A program made the position numbers and the translations under genes. This document shows, piece after piece, positions 7,913-16,280 of a stretch of DNA of 64,000 bases. How positions within the stretch are numbered: position 1 is the stretch's first letter; every line of letters begins with the position of its first letter. The stretch comes from Opitutaceae bacterium (GTDB taxonomy: Bacteria > Verrucomicrobiota > Verrucomicrobiia > Opitutales > Opitutaceae), in the NCBI GenBank assembly GCA_030693515.1, contig JAUYAK010000018.1, positions 1 through 64,000 of the forward strand. The letters are read 5' to 3'. A model generated the notes under the pieces. It did not search any database. It worked only from the letters and a program-made list of their open reading frames with translations, and was not told the DNA's origin.

Positions 7913-10018
7913 ATGCACCTCCCGCTCCGCCTCCTCCCACTTGCCGTCCTTCTCGTCGCCGGCCCTTTGCTTCGTGCGCAGATTTCTCCGCCGCCAGTGA
8001 CTCTGTCGCCGGTCGTCGTCACCTCGGAACTGTGGGCGACTCCCCTCGAACGCTTGCCTGCGAGCGTGACGGTCTTTGATGAAGCCGCCCTGCGCGCCGG
8101 TGCCGTCAGGCATTTTGCCGACCTCGTCGATCAGGTGCCCAACCTCACTTGGACGGGTGGCACCTCGCGTCCGCGCCACCTTCAGATCCGCGGCATTGGC
8201 GAGAATTCCCAATTCGAGGGCGAGACACCCGATTCCGCCGTCCGCTTCCTCATCGACGATCTCGATTTCACGGGGCTTGGCACGCTCGGCGGCGCGTTCG
8301 ATGTGCGGCAAATCGAAGTGTTGCGCGGTCCCCAAGCCGGAGCCTTCGGCGCCAACGCCGCCGGCGGTCTGGTGCGCCTCGTCACCCACGCCCCCACGCC
8401 TTTTTGGACCGGACGCATCGAGGCCGGAGTCGGCGGGGACGCCCTGCGCGAGGCTGGCGTGGCGGTCGGCGGCCCGCTCGCCGGCGAGCAGCTCATGGCG
8501 CGCCTCGCCCTGCACACCCACCGCAGCGACGGTTTTCGCCGCAACCTCACCCTCAACCGCGCCACCAACGCCCGCGACGAATTCTCCGCCCGCCTCCGGC
8601 TCGCCGGCCAGCCGGCGGCGCATCTGCGCTGGGACGCCGCGTTGCTCTTTGCCGAACTGAACAACGGCTACGACGAATTCGCACTCAACAACAACGGCCG
8701 CTTCACCTACAGCGACCAGCCTGGGCACGACGAGCAACGTTCTCGCGCCGCGAGTTTCCGCGCCGCATACGACGGCTTTGCCGGCGCGCGTCTCACGAGT
8801 GTGAGCGCCGTCAGCGGCACGCACTCACGCTATAGCTACGACGACGACTGGACCGCCGCCTCCTACCGCGGTTTCAGCGATCTGCTGCGCGATCGCACGG
8901 TCTTCAACCAGGAGCTGCGGCTCGATTCCTCCGCTACGCGCGGAGCGTTCGGCGCGATTGATCGCTGGACGATCGGTGTGTTCGGCTCCACCACGCGCGA
9001 GACGAGCGCCTACACCAACGAGGACCCCGCCAACCTCCGCGGCTTGCGCACCCGCTACGCCTCGGACCAGCTCGCGCTCTTTGGCCAGGCGGCGCACCAC
9101 TTCGACGCGCACACACGCATCACCCTCGGGCTTCGGACCGAACGCGTCGTGCTCGACGGCCGCGGCACACGGACCCGCTTCCGCAAGACCCGTGGCACGT
9201 TCGATCCGGTCGCGACGTTTGCGCCCGCTTTTTCCGACACGCTGCTCGGCGGCAAGCTCACCCTCGAGCGTGATCTCGCGGCGCACATCGTCGGCTTCGT
9301 TTCCCTCACGCGCGGCTACAAGGCCGGCGGCGTCAACATCGATGCCCGCATCAACCCGCCCGCCGACCCGCTCACCTACGGCACCGAGACGCTCTGGAAC
9401 ACCGAGGTGGGCCTGCGCGGTCACTGGCTCGATCGCCGGCTCACCGGCGAGTTTACCGCGTTCCATCTCGCGCGCCGCGACACGCAGGTGCGCGACTCCG
9501 CTGGTTTCGGCGGCAACTACCGCTTTTTCACCGCCAACGCCCGCGCGGCCCATGTGACCGGGCTCGAGGCCGCCGCGCGCTATGCCTTGACCGATGCCCT
9601 TTCGCTTCACGCCACGCTCGCGCACATGGAGTCCGGACTCGACCCTTTCCGTCTCACGAATGGCAACACCGGCGGCGGTCGCCGCCTCGCCAATACGCCG
9701 CGCTACGGCTACACGGTGGGCGTCCGCCACCGCGATCCGTCGGGCTTTTTCGCCCATGCCGAGCTCGTTGCTCGGGCGAGCCAGTTCGACTCCAACAACC
9801 AGAACGAAGCCCGCCGCGCACTCCACGTCGTGCACGCCAGCCTCGGTTATGCGTGGCGCGCGTGGACGTTCACGCTCTGGGGCCGCAATCTCCTTGATGC
9901 GCGCTATGAGAAGCGCGTCTATTTCTTCGGCAACGAGGACCCGAACTACGTTCCCGCGCGCTACGAGACCCGCGCGGACCCACGCCAGATCGGCGCGAGC
10001 GTGGCGTGGGGCTTCTGA
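7913..10018 (+). CDS. TonB-dependent outer-membrane receptor, probably for thiamin
   Basis: A 701-aa outer-membrane receptor with signal peptide (ending near LLRAQ), TonB-box-like LSPVVVTS, plug domain (about 30-150, with PRHLQIRGIGENSQFEG and QIEVLRGPQAGAFGANAAGG) and a 22-strand-type barrel ending in the aromatic residue of ASVAWGF. It has no carboxypeptidase-like front domain, unlike most receptors further along. The TPP riboswitch directly upstream is the strongest clue to substrate: thiamin or a phosphate ester. TPP-controlled outer-membrane receptors are known from Bacteroidetes. ATG 7913 was chosen because any earlier in-frame start would lie inside the riboswitch and the signal peptide begins here. 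A PQQ dehydrogenase follows 63 bp downstream, so a PQQ-related role is a weaker alternative. Confidence 0.82.
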   Translation: MHLPLRLLPLAVLLVAGPLLRAQISPPPVTLSPVVVTSELWATPLERLPASVTVFDEAALRAGAVRHFADLVDQVPNLTWTGGTSRPRHLQIRGIGENSQFEGETPDSAVRFLIDDLDFTGLGTLGGAFDVRQIEVLRGPQAGAFGANAAGGLVRLVTHAPTPFWTGRIEAGVGGDALREAGVAVGGPLAGEQLMARLALHTHRSDGFRRNLTLNRATNARDEFSARLRLAGQPAAHLRWDAALLFAELNNGYDEFALNNNGRFTYSDQPGHDEQRSRAASFRAAYDGFAGARLTSVSAVSGTHSRYSYDDDWTAASYRGFSDLLRDRTVFNQELRLDSSATRGAFGAIDRWTIGVFGSTTRETSAYTNEDPANLRGLRTRYASDQLALFGQAAHHFDAHTRITLGLRTERVVLDGRGTRTRFRKTRGTFDPVATFAPAFSDTLLGGKLTLERDLAAHIVGFVSLTRGYKAGGVNIDARINPPADPLTYGTETLWNTEVGLRGHWLDRRLTGEFTAFHLARRDTQVRDSAGFGGNYRFFTANARAAHVTGLEAAARYALTDALSLHATLAHMESGLDPFRLTNGNTGGGRRLANTPRYGYTVGVRHRDPSGFFAHAELVARASQFDSNNQNEARRALHVVHASLGYAWRAWTFTLWGRNLLDARYEKRVYFFGNEDPNYVPARYETRADPRQIGASVAWGF

Positions 10019-10055
10019 TCGGCGCGGCCCGCACTGCACGGTTGCCCGCCGCGGT

Positions 10056-10081
10056 GGGGTGCGTCACGGTCACGCCACCCC
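10056..10081 (+). promoter_or_regulatory. Hairpin abutting the PQQ dehydrogenase start codon
   Basis: GGGGTGCGT (10056-10064) pairs with ACGCCACCCC (10072-10081), with one bulged base, and ends at the base before ATG 10082. The only purine-rich stretch near the start is inside the stem. It has no T-run, so it is not a typical terminator; it may dampen translation. Confidence 0.35.
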
Positions 10082-12208
10082 ATGCACCCCGCGCGTCTGC
10101 TTGCCTGTTTTGCCCTGCTCCTGCCTGCGTTCGCGCCGGCCGCCTCCGCCGATCCCAAGGCCAGCCGCCGCGAGTGGCAAATCTACCACGGCGACTACGG
10201 CGGCTCGCACTATTCCGAGCTCGATCAAATCAACAAAGCCAACGTCAAGCGCCTCCAGCTCGCCTGGACGTGGCGCACGGGCGACGTCGGCACCACCATC
10301 GAGTGCAACCCGATCATCGTCGATGGGGTGATGTTCGTCACCACGCCGCGTTTGCACGCCGCCGCGCTCGACGCCGCGACCGGCCAACTCCTCTGGCGCT
10401 TCGATCCGTGGGAGGGCGCGCGCGGCGGCGGCCTCAACCGGGGCGTCGCCCACTGGACCGACGGCCGCGGCGACGCGCGCATTTTCCACTCCGCCGGTGA
10501 CTGGCTCTACGCGCTCGACGCGAAGACCGGCCAGCCGGTTCCGTCCTTCGGTCGCGACGGTCGCATCAGCCACCGCGACGGCTTCGACACCGATGTGTTC
10601 TATCTGCGCGTCGGCAACAACACCCCCGGCCTCGTCTGGAAAGACCTGCTCATCCTCGGCTCCACGACCGGCGAGGGCCCGCAGCCCACCGCGCCCGGCC
10701 ACATCCGCGCGTTCGACGTCCGCACTGGCGAGCGCAAATGGATCTTCCACACCATCCCGCACCCCGGCGAATTCGGCTACGACACCTGGGCGTCCGATTC
10801 GTGGAAGAAGAACGGCAGCGCCAACGCCTGGTCCGGCTTCACCCTCGATCACGAGCGCGGCATCGTGTTCATGGGCACCGGCTCACCGGCCAACGACAAA
10901 TGGGGCGGCAATCGCCCCGGGAAAAATCTCTTCGGCAACTGCACGCTCGCCCTCGACGCCGCCACGGGCCGGCGCCTCTGGCATTTCCAGGCCGTGCATC
11001 ACGATCTCTGGGACTACGATCTGCCCACGCCGCCCGTGCTCGCTCAGCTCCGCCGCGATGGCCGTCTGATCGATTGCGTCGTGCAGCCGACGAAGATGGG
11101 CCACCTCTTCGTGCTCGATCGCGTGACGGGCGAGCCGCTCTTTCCCGTCGAGGAACTGCCCGTGCCCCAGAGCGATCTCGCCGGCGAGATCAGCTACCCC
11201 ACGCAGCCGTTTCCGCCACGGGATTTTCGCCTGACCAAACAAGGCTTCACCCGCGACGACGTCACCGACCTCAATCCTGCCGCGACCGCCGCTGTCCTCA
11301 AACAGCTCGAGACCATCCAGCCCGCGCCGATGTTCACGCCGCCCTCGCTGCAGAAGAAAGCCGTGCTGCCCCAGTTCAACGGTGGCTGCGAGTGGGGCGG
11401 CGCCGCCTTCGATCCGCAGTCGCGGCTCGTTTACGTCAACACGAGCAACGAGGTCGAATACACCGCGATGGTGCCCTCCAAGCCCGAGACGCGCGTCTCG
11501 CTCCACGATCTCGGCAAGCGCAGCTACCAGGGCGTGTGCGCCTCGTGCCACGGCACGGGTTCGCCGCTCAATCCCGCCTCGCCCTCGCTCGAACGCGTGC
11601 GCGAGCGCCTCACGCGCGAACAGGTGCTCGCGCTGCTCGAGGCCGGCCGCGGGCAGATGCCGTCCTTTGCCAGCTTCAGTGCGCAGGAGAAGCGCGCGGT
11701 CGTCGCCTTTCTCTACGGCGACGGCCAGGAAGAGATGATCGAGGCCCGCGACATCCAGGTCAGCTACGCCAACGAGATTCCCTTCGTCATGACCGGCCAC
11801 CACGAGTGGAAGGATCCCGAGGGCTTCCCGGTGAACAAGCGCCCCTGGGGCCAGCTCCACGCCGTCGATCTCGACGCTGGCCAGGTGAAATGGTCCGTGC
11901 CGCTCGGCACCTATCCGAAGCTCGAGGCGCGCGGCCTGCCGGCCACCGGCACCTTCAACATCGGCGGCCCGATCGTGACCAAGGGCGGCCTCGTTTTCAT
12001 CGGCGCCGCGATGGACGAGCGGTTCCACGCCTTCGACAAGGATACGGGCGAGCTGCTCTGGGTATTTCAAATGGAGTTCGGCGGCTACGCGACGCCCGCC
12101 ACTTTCGAGATCGCCGGCCGCCAATACGTCGTCATCGCTGCCGGCGGCGGCGGTAAACCCGAGACCAAGGCCGGCGACATGTTCTACTGCTTCACGCTGC
12201 AGGAGTAG
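10082..12208 (+). CDS. PQQ-dependent dehydrogenase with embedded cytochrome c domain
   Basis: A 708-aa periplasmic quinoprotein. Signal peptide (about 1-23), then an eight-bladed PQQ propeller of the glucose/quinate-dehydrogenase-like type. The repeats include GLVWKDLLILGSTTGEG, CTLALDAATGRRLWHFQ and PWGQLHAVDLDAGQVKWSVPLGTYP, and the opening block YHGDYGGSHYSELDQI is typical. A cytochrome c domain is inserted between blades at about 470-555, with heme motif CASCH (C486, C489, H490) and a likely Met ligand in GQMPSF. It would oxidise a sugar or alcohol and pass electrons to its own heme; the substrate is not predictable. It may be co-transcribed with the upstream receptor. No PQQ synthesis genes are in the window. 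Confidence 0.85.
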   Translation: MHPARLLACFALLLPAFAPAASADPKASRREWQIYHGDYGGSHYSELDQINKANVKRLQLAWTWRTGDVGTTIECNPIIVDGVMFVTTPRLHAAALDAATGQLLWRFDPWEGARGGGLNRGVAHWTDGRGDARIFHSAGDWLYALDAKTGQPVPSFGRDGRISHRDGFDTDVFYLRVGNNTPGLVWKDLLILGSTTGEGPQPTAPGHIRAFDVRTGERKWIFHTIPHPGEFGYDTWASDSWKKNGSANAWSGFTLDHERGIVFMGTGSPANDKWGGNRPGKNLFGNCTLALDAATGRRLWHFQAVHHDLWDYDLPTPPVLAQLRRDGRLIDCVVQPTKMGHLFVLDRVTGEPLFPVEELPVPQSDLAGEISYPTQPFPPRDFRLTKQGFTRDDVTDLNPAATAAVLKQLETIQPAPMFTPPSLQKKAVLPQFNGGCEWGGAAFDPQSRLVYVNTSNEVEYTAMVPSKPETRVSLHDLGKRSYQGVCASCHGTGSPLNPASPSLERVRERLTREQVLALLEAGRGQMPSFASFSAQEKRAVVAFLYGDGQEEMIEARDIQVSYANEIPFVMTGHHEWKDPEGFPVNKRPWGQLHAVDLDAGQVKWSVPLGTYPKLEARGLPATGTFNIGGPIVTKGGLVFIGAAMDERFHAFDKDTGELLWVFQMEFGGYATPATFEIAGRQYVVIAAGGGGKPETKAGDMFYCFTLQE

Positions 12209-12234
12209 GCGCGGCCGCCCGTTGCGGGTTGCGC

Positions 12235-12256
12235 GCGGCTCCGCCGCACATTTTTT
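12235..12256 (+). terminator. Possible terminator after the PQQ dehydrogenase
   Basis: Short GC hairpin GCGGC-TCC-GCCGC (12235-12247), then ACA and six Ts (12251-12256), in the 54-bp gap. The stem is only 5 bp, so termination may be partial. Confidence 0.4.
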
Positions 12257-12262
12257 CCTCCC

Positions 12263-14593
12263 ATGAAATCCACTCAACATCTCCCGGTGGTCTGGCTCGT
12301 GACGATGATGCTCGCCACCGCCGCCGAATCACCCGCGCCCACGCGCGACGCGGCCGGCAACACTCCGCTGCACCTTGCCGCGCTCAACCACGATGTCGCT
12401 GCCGTGAAGGCGCTGCTCGCGGCCGGCGCGGAGGCGGACGCGAAGAACGCCGCCGAGGCCACGCCGCTTCTCTATGGCGCCGGCCACGCCGAGATTGTGC
12501 GCGCCCTTCTGGCGCGCGGCGCGAATCCCAACGCGGTCTCGGCGCTGAAGAACACGCCGCTGATGGCCGCGGCGTCGCATGCGGACTCGTTTGAGGCGGC
12601 GCGTCTGCTCCTCGAGGCGGGCGCGGATGTGCAGGCCGTCAAGCAGCCGGGGCAGGAAATCATGCTCAGTCGCGCGGTCGAGGCCCGGGATCGCCGCACC
12701 GTCGATTTGCTGATCGCGCGGGGCGCGGCGAAAAATCCGCAGTCGGTCTCCGTCGCGCTGCAGTCGGCGGCGTGGCTCGGGGATGCCGCGCTCGTGCGCC
12801 TGCTGGCGGCCCGCGGGGCGAATCTCAACCACAGCGACGGCTTTGCCGGCCATGCGCTGAACCTCGCGCTCTACGGCGGCCATCCCGAGGTGGCGCGCCT
12901 GCTCATCGAATTGGGCGCGGACCTGAACCTGCGCTCGCCGCGCGGCCATGGCATGCCGCCGATGGTGTGGTCGGCCTACAACGACACCGGCGATCCGTCC
13001 TTGGCGCGGGCGCTGGTCGCCAAGGGCGTCGACGTGAATGCGGCCAACGACGCGGGCGCGACCGCGCTCTCGTTTGCCGAAAAGGTCGGCACCGACACGC
13101 CGTTGATCCGTTTTCTCCGGGAGTCGGGGGCGAAAGCGCCCGAACCCGCCCGCGTGCGGCAACTGCCCGACCGGGCCGTGCCACCCACGCCGGCGGCCCG
13201 CGCCGCGCTCGCGTGGGAGCGGCTCCAACCCACGCTTGATCTGCTGGCGCGCGGGTCGGGGGCGTTTTTGGACAACGCCTTTGTTCAGCGAGCGAAATGC
13301 ACCTCGTGTCATCAGCAGGATCTGCCCGTGGTCGCGTTTGAATTGGCGCGCCTGCGCGGGTTTCGCGTGGACGATGCGGCGGCGGGCCGCTCGCACGAGG
13401 TGCTGACTGGCCGGTGGAACGCCCGCGCCGAGCGCGCCCGGCAGATGACGCAGCCCGTGCCGGATCCGATGGTGAGCATCGGCTACGGGTTCTTCGGCCT
13501 GAAGGCCGCGCACTACGCGCCCGATGAAATGACCGACGCACTGATCCGCTATCTCCTGCGCGTGCAGCAGTCCGATGGCTCGTGGGCCGGCTTCGATCGC
13601 CGTCCGCCGATGGAGGACGGCCCGGTGATCGCGACCGCCTGGGCGGCGCTCGCCGTGCGCGACTATCCGCCCGCCGCGCTCGCGCGCGAGGTCGCGGCGT
13701 CGCAGGCCCGCTCGGCGCGCTGGCTCGCGGCTCGGACGCCCGCGACGCACAACGAGGCGGTCTTTCAACTGCTCGGCCTGCACTGGAGCGGCGTGCCAGT
13801 GAGCGGCAGCGTGGCCGCCGCGGAGCGTGTCATCCGCTCGCAGCGGCCCGATGGCGGCTGGGCGCAGCTGCCCGGGCTCGCGAGCGACGCGTGGGCGACC
13901 GGCAGCGCGCTCTACGCCTTGCACGAGGCCGCCGGCATGAAGCCGACCGACGCGGTCTATCAGCGCGGCGTGGCGTATCTCCTGCGGACGCAGTTTGAGG
14001 ACGGCTCATGGTGGGTGAAGAGCCGCACGTGGCCGTTTCAGCCGCACTTCGACGGCCAGTTCCCCCACGGCAAGGACCAGTGGATCTCCGCCGGCGCGAC
14101 CGCCTGGGCCGCGATGGCGCTGCTCTTCACGATCGAGCCGGTGAAACCCGCGGTGCCGGCGCCGACGGCGCGCGAGCTGATGGCGACGTATGCTCAGTCG
14201 CCCGCTGCGCAGCGGAACAAGGCGGGCGTGCCGCCGGACGCCGCGACTGCCATGGCATCGGCCAAGATCGATTTCACCCGCGACATTGCGCCGATCTTCG
14301 GGCGCTCTTGCACGGGCTGCCACGGCGGCGAGAAATCGCGCGGCGACTTCACCCTCGTCTCCCGTGAGGCGCTGCTCAAGGGCGGCGGGAGCGGCGAGCC
14401 CGCCATCGTCCCCGGCTCCGCCGCCGGCAGCGCGCTCATCCGCTACGTCACCGGCCAGATCGAGGACCTCGAGATGCCCCCGCTTGACCGCCGCGAAAAA
14501 TATCCCGCGCTCACACCCGCCGAGGTCGACGTGCTCCGCACCTGGATCGACGCCGGCGCCCCGTGGGCACCGGTGAAAACGGTCTCGCGCTGA
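12263..14593 (+). CDS. Exported ankyrin / CxxCH / cyclase-repeat / cytochrome c fusion
   Basis: A 776-aa protein of unusual make-up. Signal peptide (about 1-22); about seven ankyrin repeats (27-290: NTPLHLAALNHDVAAVKALL, TPLMAAASHADSFEAARLLL); first heme motif CTSCH (C346, C349, H350); an alpha-toroid region with squalene-hopene-cyclase-like repeats (about 400-640: QQSDGSWAGF, QRPDGGWAQL, QFEDGSWWVK); then a planctomycete-type cytochrome c domain (about 670-770) with CTGCH (C683, C686, H687) and the LRTWIDAGAPW ending. The cyclase-like part lacks an evident DXDD catalytic motif, so it probably serves as a scaffold. It presumably works in the periplasm in redox chemistry, perhaps with the PQQ dehydrogenase just upstream; the actual function is unknown. 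Confidence 0.75.
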   Translation: MKSTQHLPVVWLVTMMLATAAESPAPTRDAAGNTPLHLAALNHDVAAVKALLAAGAEADAKNAAEATPLLYGAGHAEIVRALLARGANPNAVSALKNTPLMAAASHADSFEAARLLLEAGADVQAVKQPGQEIMLSRAVEARDRRTVDLLIARGAAKNPQSVSVALQSAAWLGDAALVRLLAARGANLNHSDGFAGHALNLALYGGHPEVARLLIELGADLNLRSPRGHGMPPMVWSAYNDTGDPSLARALVAKGVDVNAANDAGATALSFAEKVGTDTPLIRFLRESGAKAPEPARVRQLPDRAVPPTPAARAALAWERLQPTLDLLARGSGAFLDNAFVQRAKCTSCHQQDLPVVAFELARLRGFRVDDAAAGRSHEVLTGRWNARAERARQMTQPVPDPMVSIGYGFFGLKAAHYAPDEMTDALIRYLLRVQQSDGSWAGFDRRPPMEDGPVIATAWAALAVRDYPPAALAREVAASQARSARWLAARTPATHNEAVFQLLGLHWSGVPVSGSVAAAERVIRSQRPDGGWAQLPGLASDAWATGSALYALHEAAGMKPTDAVYQRGVAYLLRTQFEDGSWWVKSRTWPFQPHFDGQFPHGKDQWISAGATAWAAMALLFTIEPVKPAVPAPTARELMATYAQSPAAQRNKAGVPPDAATAMASAKIDFTRDIAPIFGRSCTGCHGGEKSRGDFTLVSREALLKGGGSGEPAIVPGSAAGSALIRYVTGQIEDLEMPPLDRREKYPALTPAEVDVLRTWIDAGAPWAPVKTVSR

Positions 14594-14601
14594 AGGCGCG
14601 T

Positions 14602-14618
14602 GCCCTCGCGCCGAGGGC
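14602..14618. terminator. Weak hairpin between convergent genes
   Basis: Seven-bp stem GCCCTCG / CGAGGGC with a 3-nt loop in the 43-bp gap between two convergent stop codons. It could serve either strand but lacks a T-run. Confidence 0.25.
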
Positions 14619-14636
14619 TTGTCCGCGACTGCCGGC

Positions 14637-16118
14637 TCAGTGCGACTCCGTGAAGCTCGTGATCGAGTGCCACTCGAAGACTTCCTGGAGCAGCACGCGC
14701 TCGGCCTTGGCGATGGCGCGCTCCAGGCCGGCCCACGTCTGGCTGTGCGCGATTTCCTTCCGCACCGTCTCCAGCCGGATGCTCATCTCGCGGTAGCGCG
14801 CCACGCGCCGGTGCAGGTCGTTGATCGAGATGAGCGACATGAAGGCCGCCGCCAGCACCGGCAGCATGATGGGCCCGAAGTAGAACGCCGCCGCCGCCAC
14901 GCCCGCCGGCAGCGGCCAGTGGAACGTCTCCTGCAGCGCGTAGCCCGCGGTAAAAACGATGGCGGCGACCGAGCACACCGCGAAGCCGGCCCGCAGCCGC
15001 GCGAGCAGCGGGTTCGCCTTGGCCTCCTGCCGCGCGAAATACGCGAGCTGGTCGTCGATGCGGCCGGCGAGATAGCCCTGCTTGAACGTGTCGAAATCCG
15101 GCGGCGCCTCGCGCGAGGCGCGGCGGTGCAGCACATCGAGCGAACGCCGCAGGGGCTCGAGGCCCGCCCAGTCGAAGTCCGCAAACAGCCGCGTCGCGCG
15201 CGGCAGTCCCCAGATGGCGAGCGCGGAGCGGGTGATTTCGGCGGCGAGGCGGCAGCGCGTCCATTGGTGCTGCGTATGGCGGTAGCGCACGACCATCGCG
15301 ACCACGAGGGCGCCGATCAGGCAGGCCAGCTTGCCCCAGGGCAGGGCGCTCCAGTGCCAGCCAAAGGCCAGCGACGCCGTCGCGAGCGCGGTGGCGGTTA
15401 CGTGCAGCGCGAGGGTGAGCGCGATCAGCCGGCGGAAATGCGGGGAGCTCTGCGTCGCGGCATCGTCCACCTTTTGCTGAAAGGCCGCCACCCGGTCGCG
15501 CGGCGAGGCCTCGGCCGGGGCCGTCCGGCCCGGCACCGCGTTGAGGTAGCGCAGATTCGCATCGTGCAGCCGGAGGCGGTCGAAATTCTCCCGCCGCACG
15601 ACCTTGGTCTCCGGGTTTATGATCACGAGCGGCCGGCCCATGGCGCGCGCGTAGGCGACCACATCGGCCGTGCCGCCCTTGCCGCGCGCGGGCAGGCCGT
15701 CCCAGACCGCGAGCAGCACGTCGGTGTTGTTCACGATTTCAAAGCCACCCGTGAGGTAGGCCTCCTCGCGCGAGCCGGGCTCGGTGGCGACTTCGATGCG
15801 CTCGGCCCGCGCGAGCAGCGCTTGCACCGGCCGCCACTCCTCCGGGGAAAAATCACGCTCGAAATCCACCAGCGGCAGCGGCAGCACCGCCTCCCAGCCC
15901 AGCCCCAGATCGAGCGCCGCGTGCACGAAAAGCAGGTCCGCCCCGGCCGCCGCCGACGACAGCGCGATCCACTCGCCCGGCGCCTCGCGCTGCAGTTCGC
16001 GCAACACATCGGCGATGGTGCGGGCCACGCCCGGCTCGTCCGCGAGCAGCCGGTGTCCCGTGAAACCCACGACATGAAACAGCGGCAACTGGCTGGCGGT
16101 GGCGGGAGCGGTGGACAT
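14637..16118 (-). CDS. SLOG-like nucleotide-sensor domain fused to a four-helix membrane effector (SLATT-like)
   Basis: A 493-aa protein. Residues 13-190 form a Rossmann-like SLOG-family domain: VVGFTGHRLL (16-25), ALSSAAAGADLLF (52-64), VNNTDVLLAVWDG (129-141), GKGGTADVV (146-154) and PLVIINPE. The C-terminal half has two pairs of membrane helices (about 228-275 and 375-440) separated and followed by charged helices, including a basic/acidic end region (ISINDLHRRVARYREMSIRL). This is the layout of SLOG fused to a SLATT/DUF4231-type membrane effector described for biological-conflict systems. SLOG domains bind nucleotide ligands; in Thoeris one senses an NAD-derived signal made by a TIR protein. 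The ATG at 16118 is the only start that fits the domain; upstream in-frame DNA crosses the divergent TIR gene. It lies 162 bp from the first TIR gene, on the opposite strand. Confidence 0.72.
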   Translation of the reverse strand: MSTAPATASQLPLFHVVGFTGHRLLADEPGVARTIADVLRELQREAPGEWIALSSAAAGADLLFVHAALDLGLGWEAVLPLPLVDFERDFSPEEWRPVQALLARAERIEVATEPGSREEAYLTGGFEIVNNTDVLLAVWDGLPARGKGGTADVVAYARAMGRPLVIINPETKVVRRENFDRLRLHDANLRYLNAVPGRTAPAEASPRDRVAAFQQKVDDAATQSSPHFRRLIALTLALHVTATALATASLAFGWHWSALPWGKLACLIGALVVAMVVRYRHTQHQWTRCRLAAEITRSALAIWGLPRATRLFADFDWAGLEPLRRSLDVLHRRASREAPPDFDTFKQGYLAGRIDDQLAYFARQEAKANPLLARLRAGFAVCSVAAIVFTAGYALQETFHWPLPAGVAAAAFYFGPIMLPVLAAAFMSLISINDLHRRVARYREMSIRLETVRKEIAHSQTWAGLERAIAKAERVLLQEVFEWHSITSFTESH

Positions 16119-16197
16119 GCGGGCGAAGCGGCGTGTGCCACGGGTGCCAGCGCGAGTTTGGACTGGCAAGGCCGAAGCCGGGGCGGCTAGCTCGGAT

Positions 16198-16224
16198 AAA
16201 GCGCTCAACGCCGAACGTTTAACT
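16198..16224. repeat. Left-flank copy of a GTTAAACGTT..GCGTTGA repeat
   Basis: AAAGCGCTCAACGCC then GAACGTTTAACT. Its reverse complement matches the repeat at 29949-29966 (GTTAAACGTT, two mismatches, GCGTTGA) and shares AGCGCTCA with 29890-29900. It lies just before the TIR genes, while the other copy lies just after them. Confidence 0.5.
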
Positions 16225-16264
16225 CCCCATGCCTGAGTGATGAAACCGAATCGCGCCAACCGCC

Positions 16265-16273
16265 AGGGGAGGG
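16265..16273 (+). promoter_or_regulatory. Strong Shine-Dalgarno supporting a TTG start
   Basis: AGGGGAGGG, 7 bases before TTG 16281. Most other genes in this window have weak or no Shine-Dalgarno sequences, so this match supports TTG as the true start of the first TIR gene. The ATG at 16288 is out of frame, and the next in-frame ATG would delete most of the TIR domain. Confidence 0.6.
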
Positions 16274-16280
16274 CCGTGCC

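Noticed and set aside
12263-14593. Functional squalene-hopene cyclase
   Set aside because: Only the repeat motifs of the fold are present; a DXDD motif is not evident and two cytochrome motifs flank the region.
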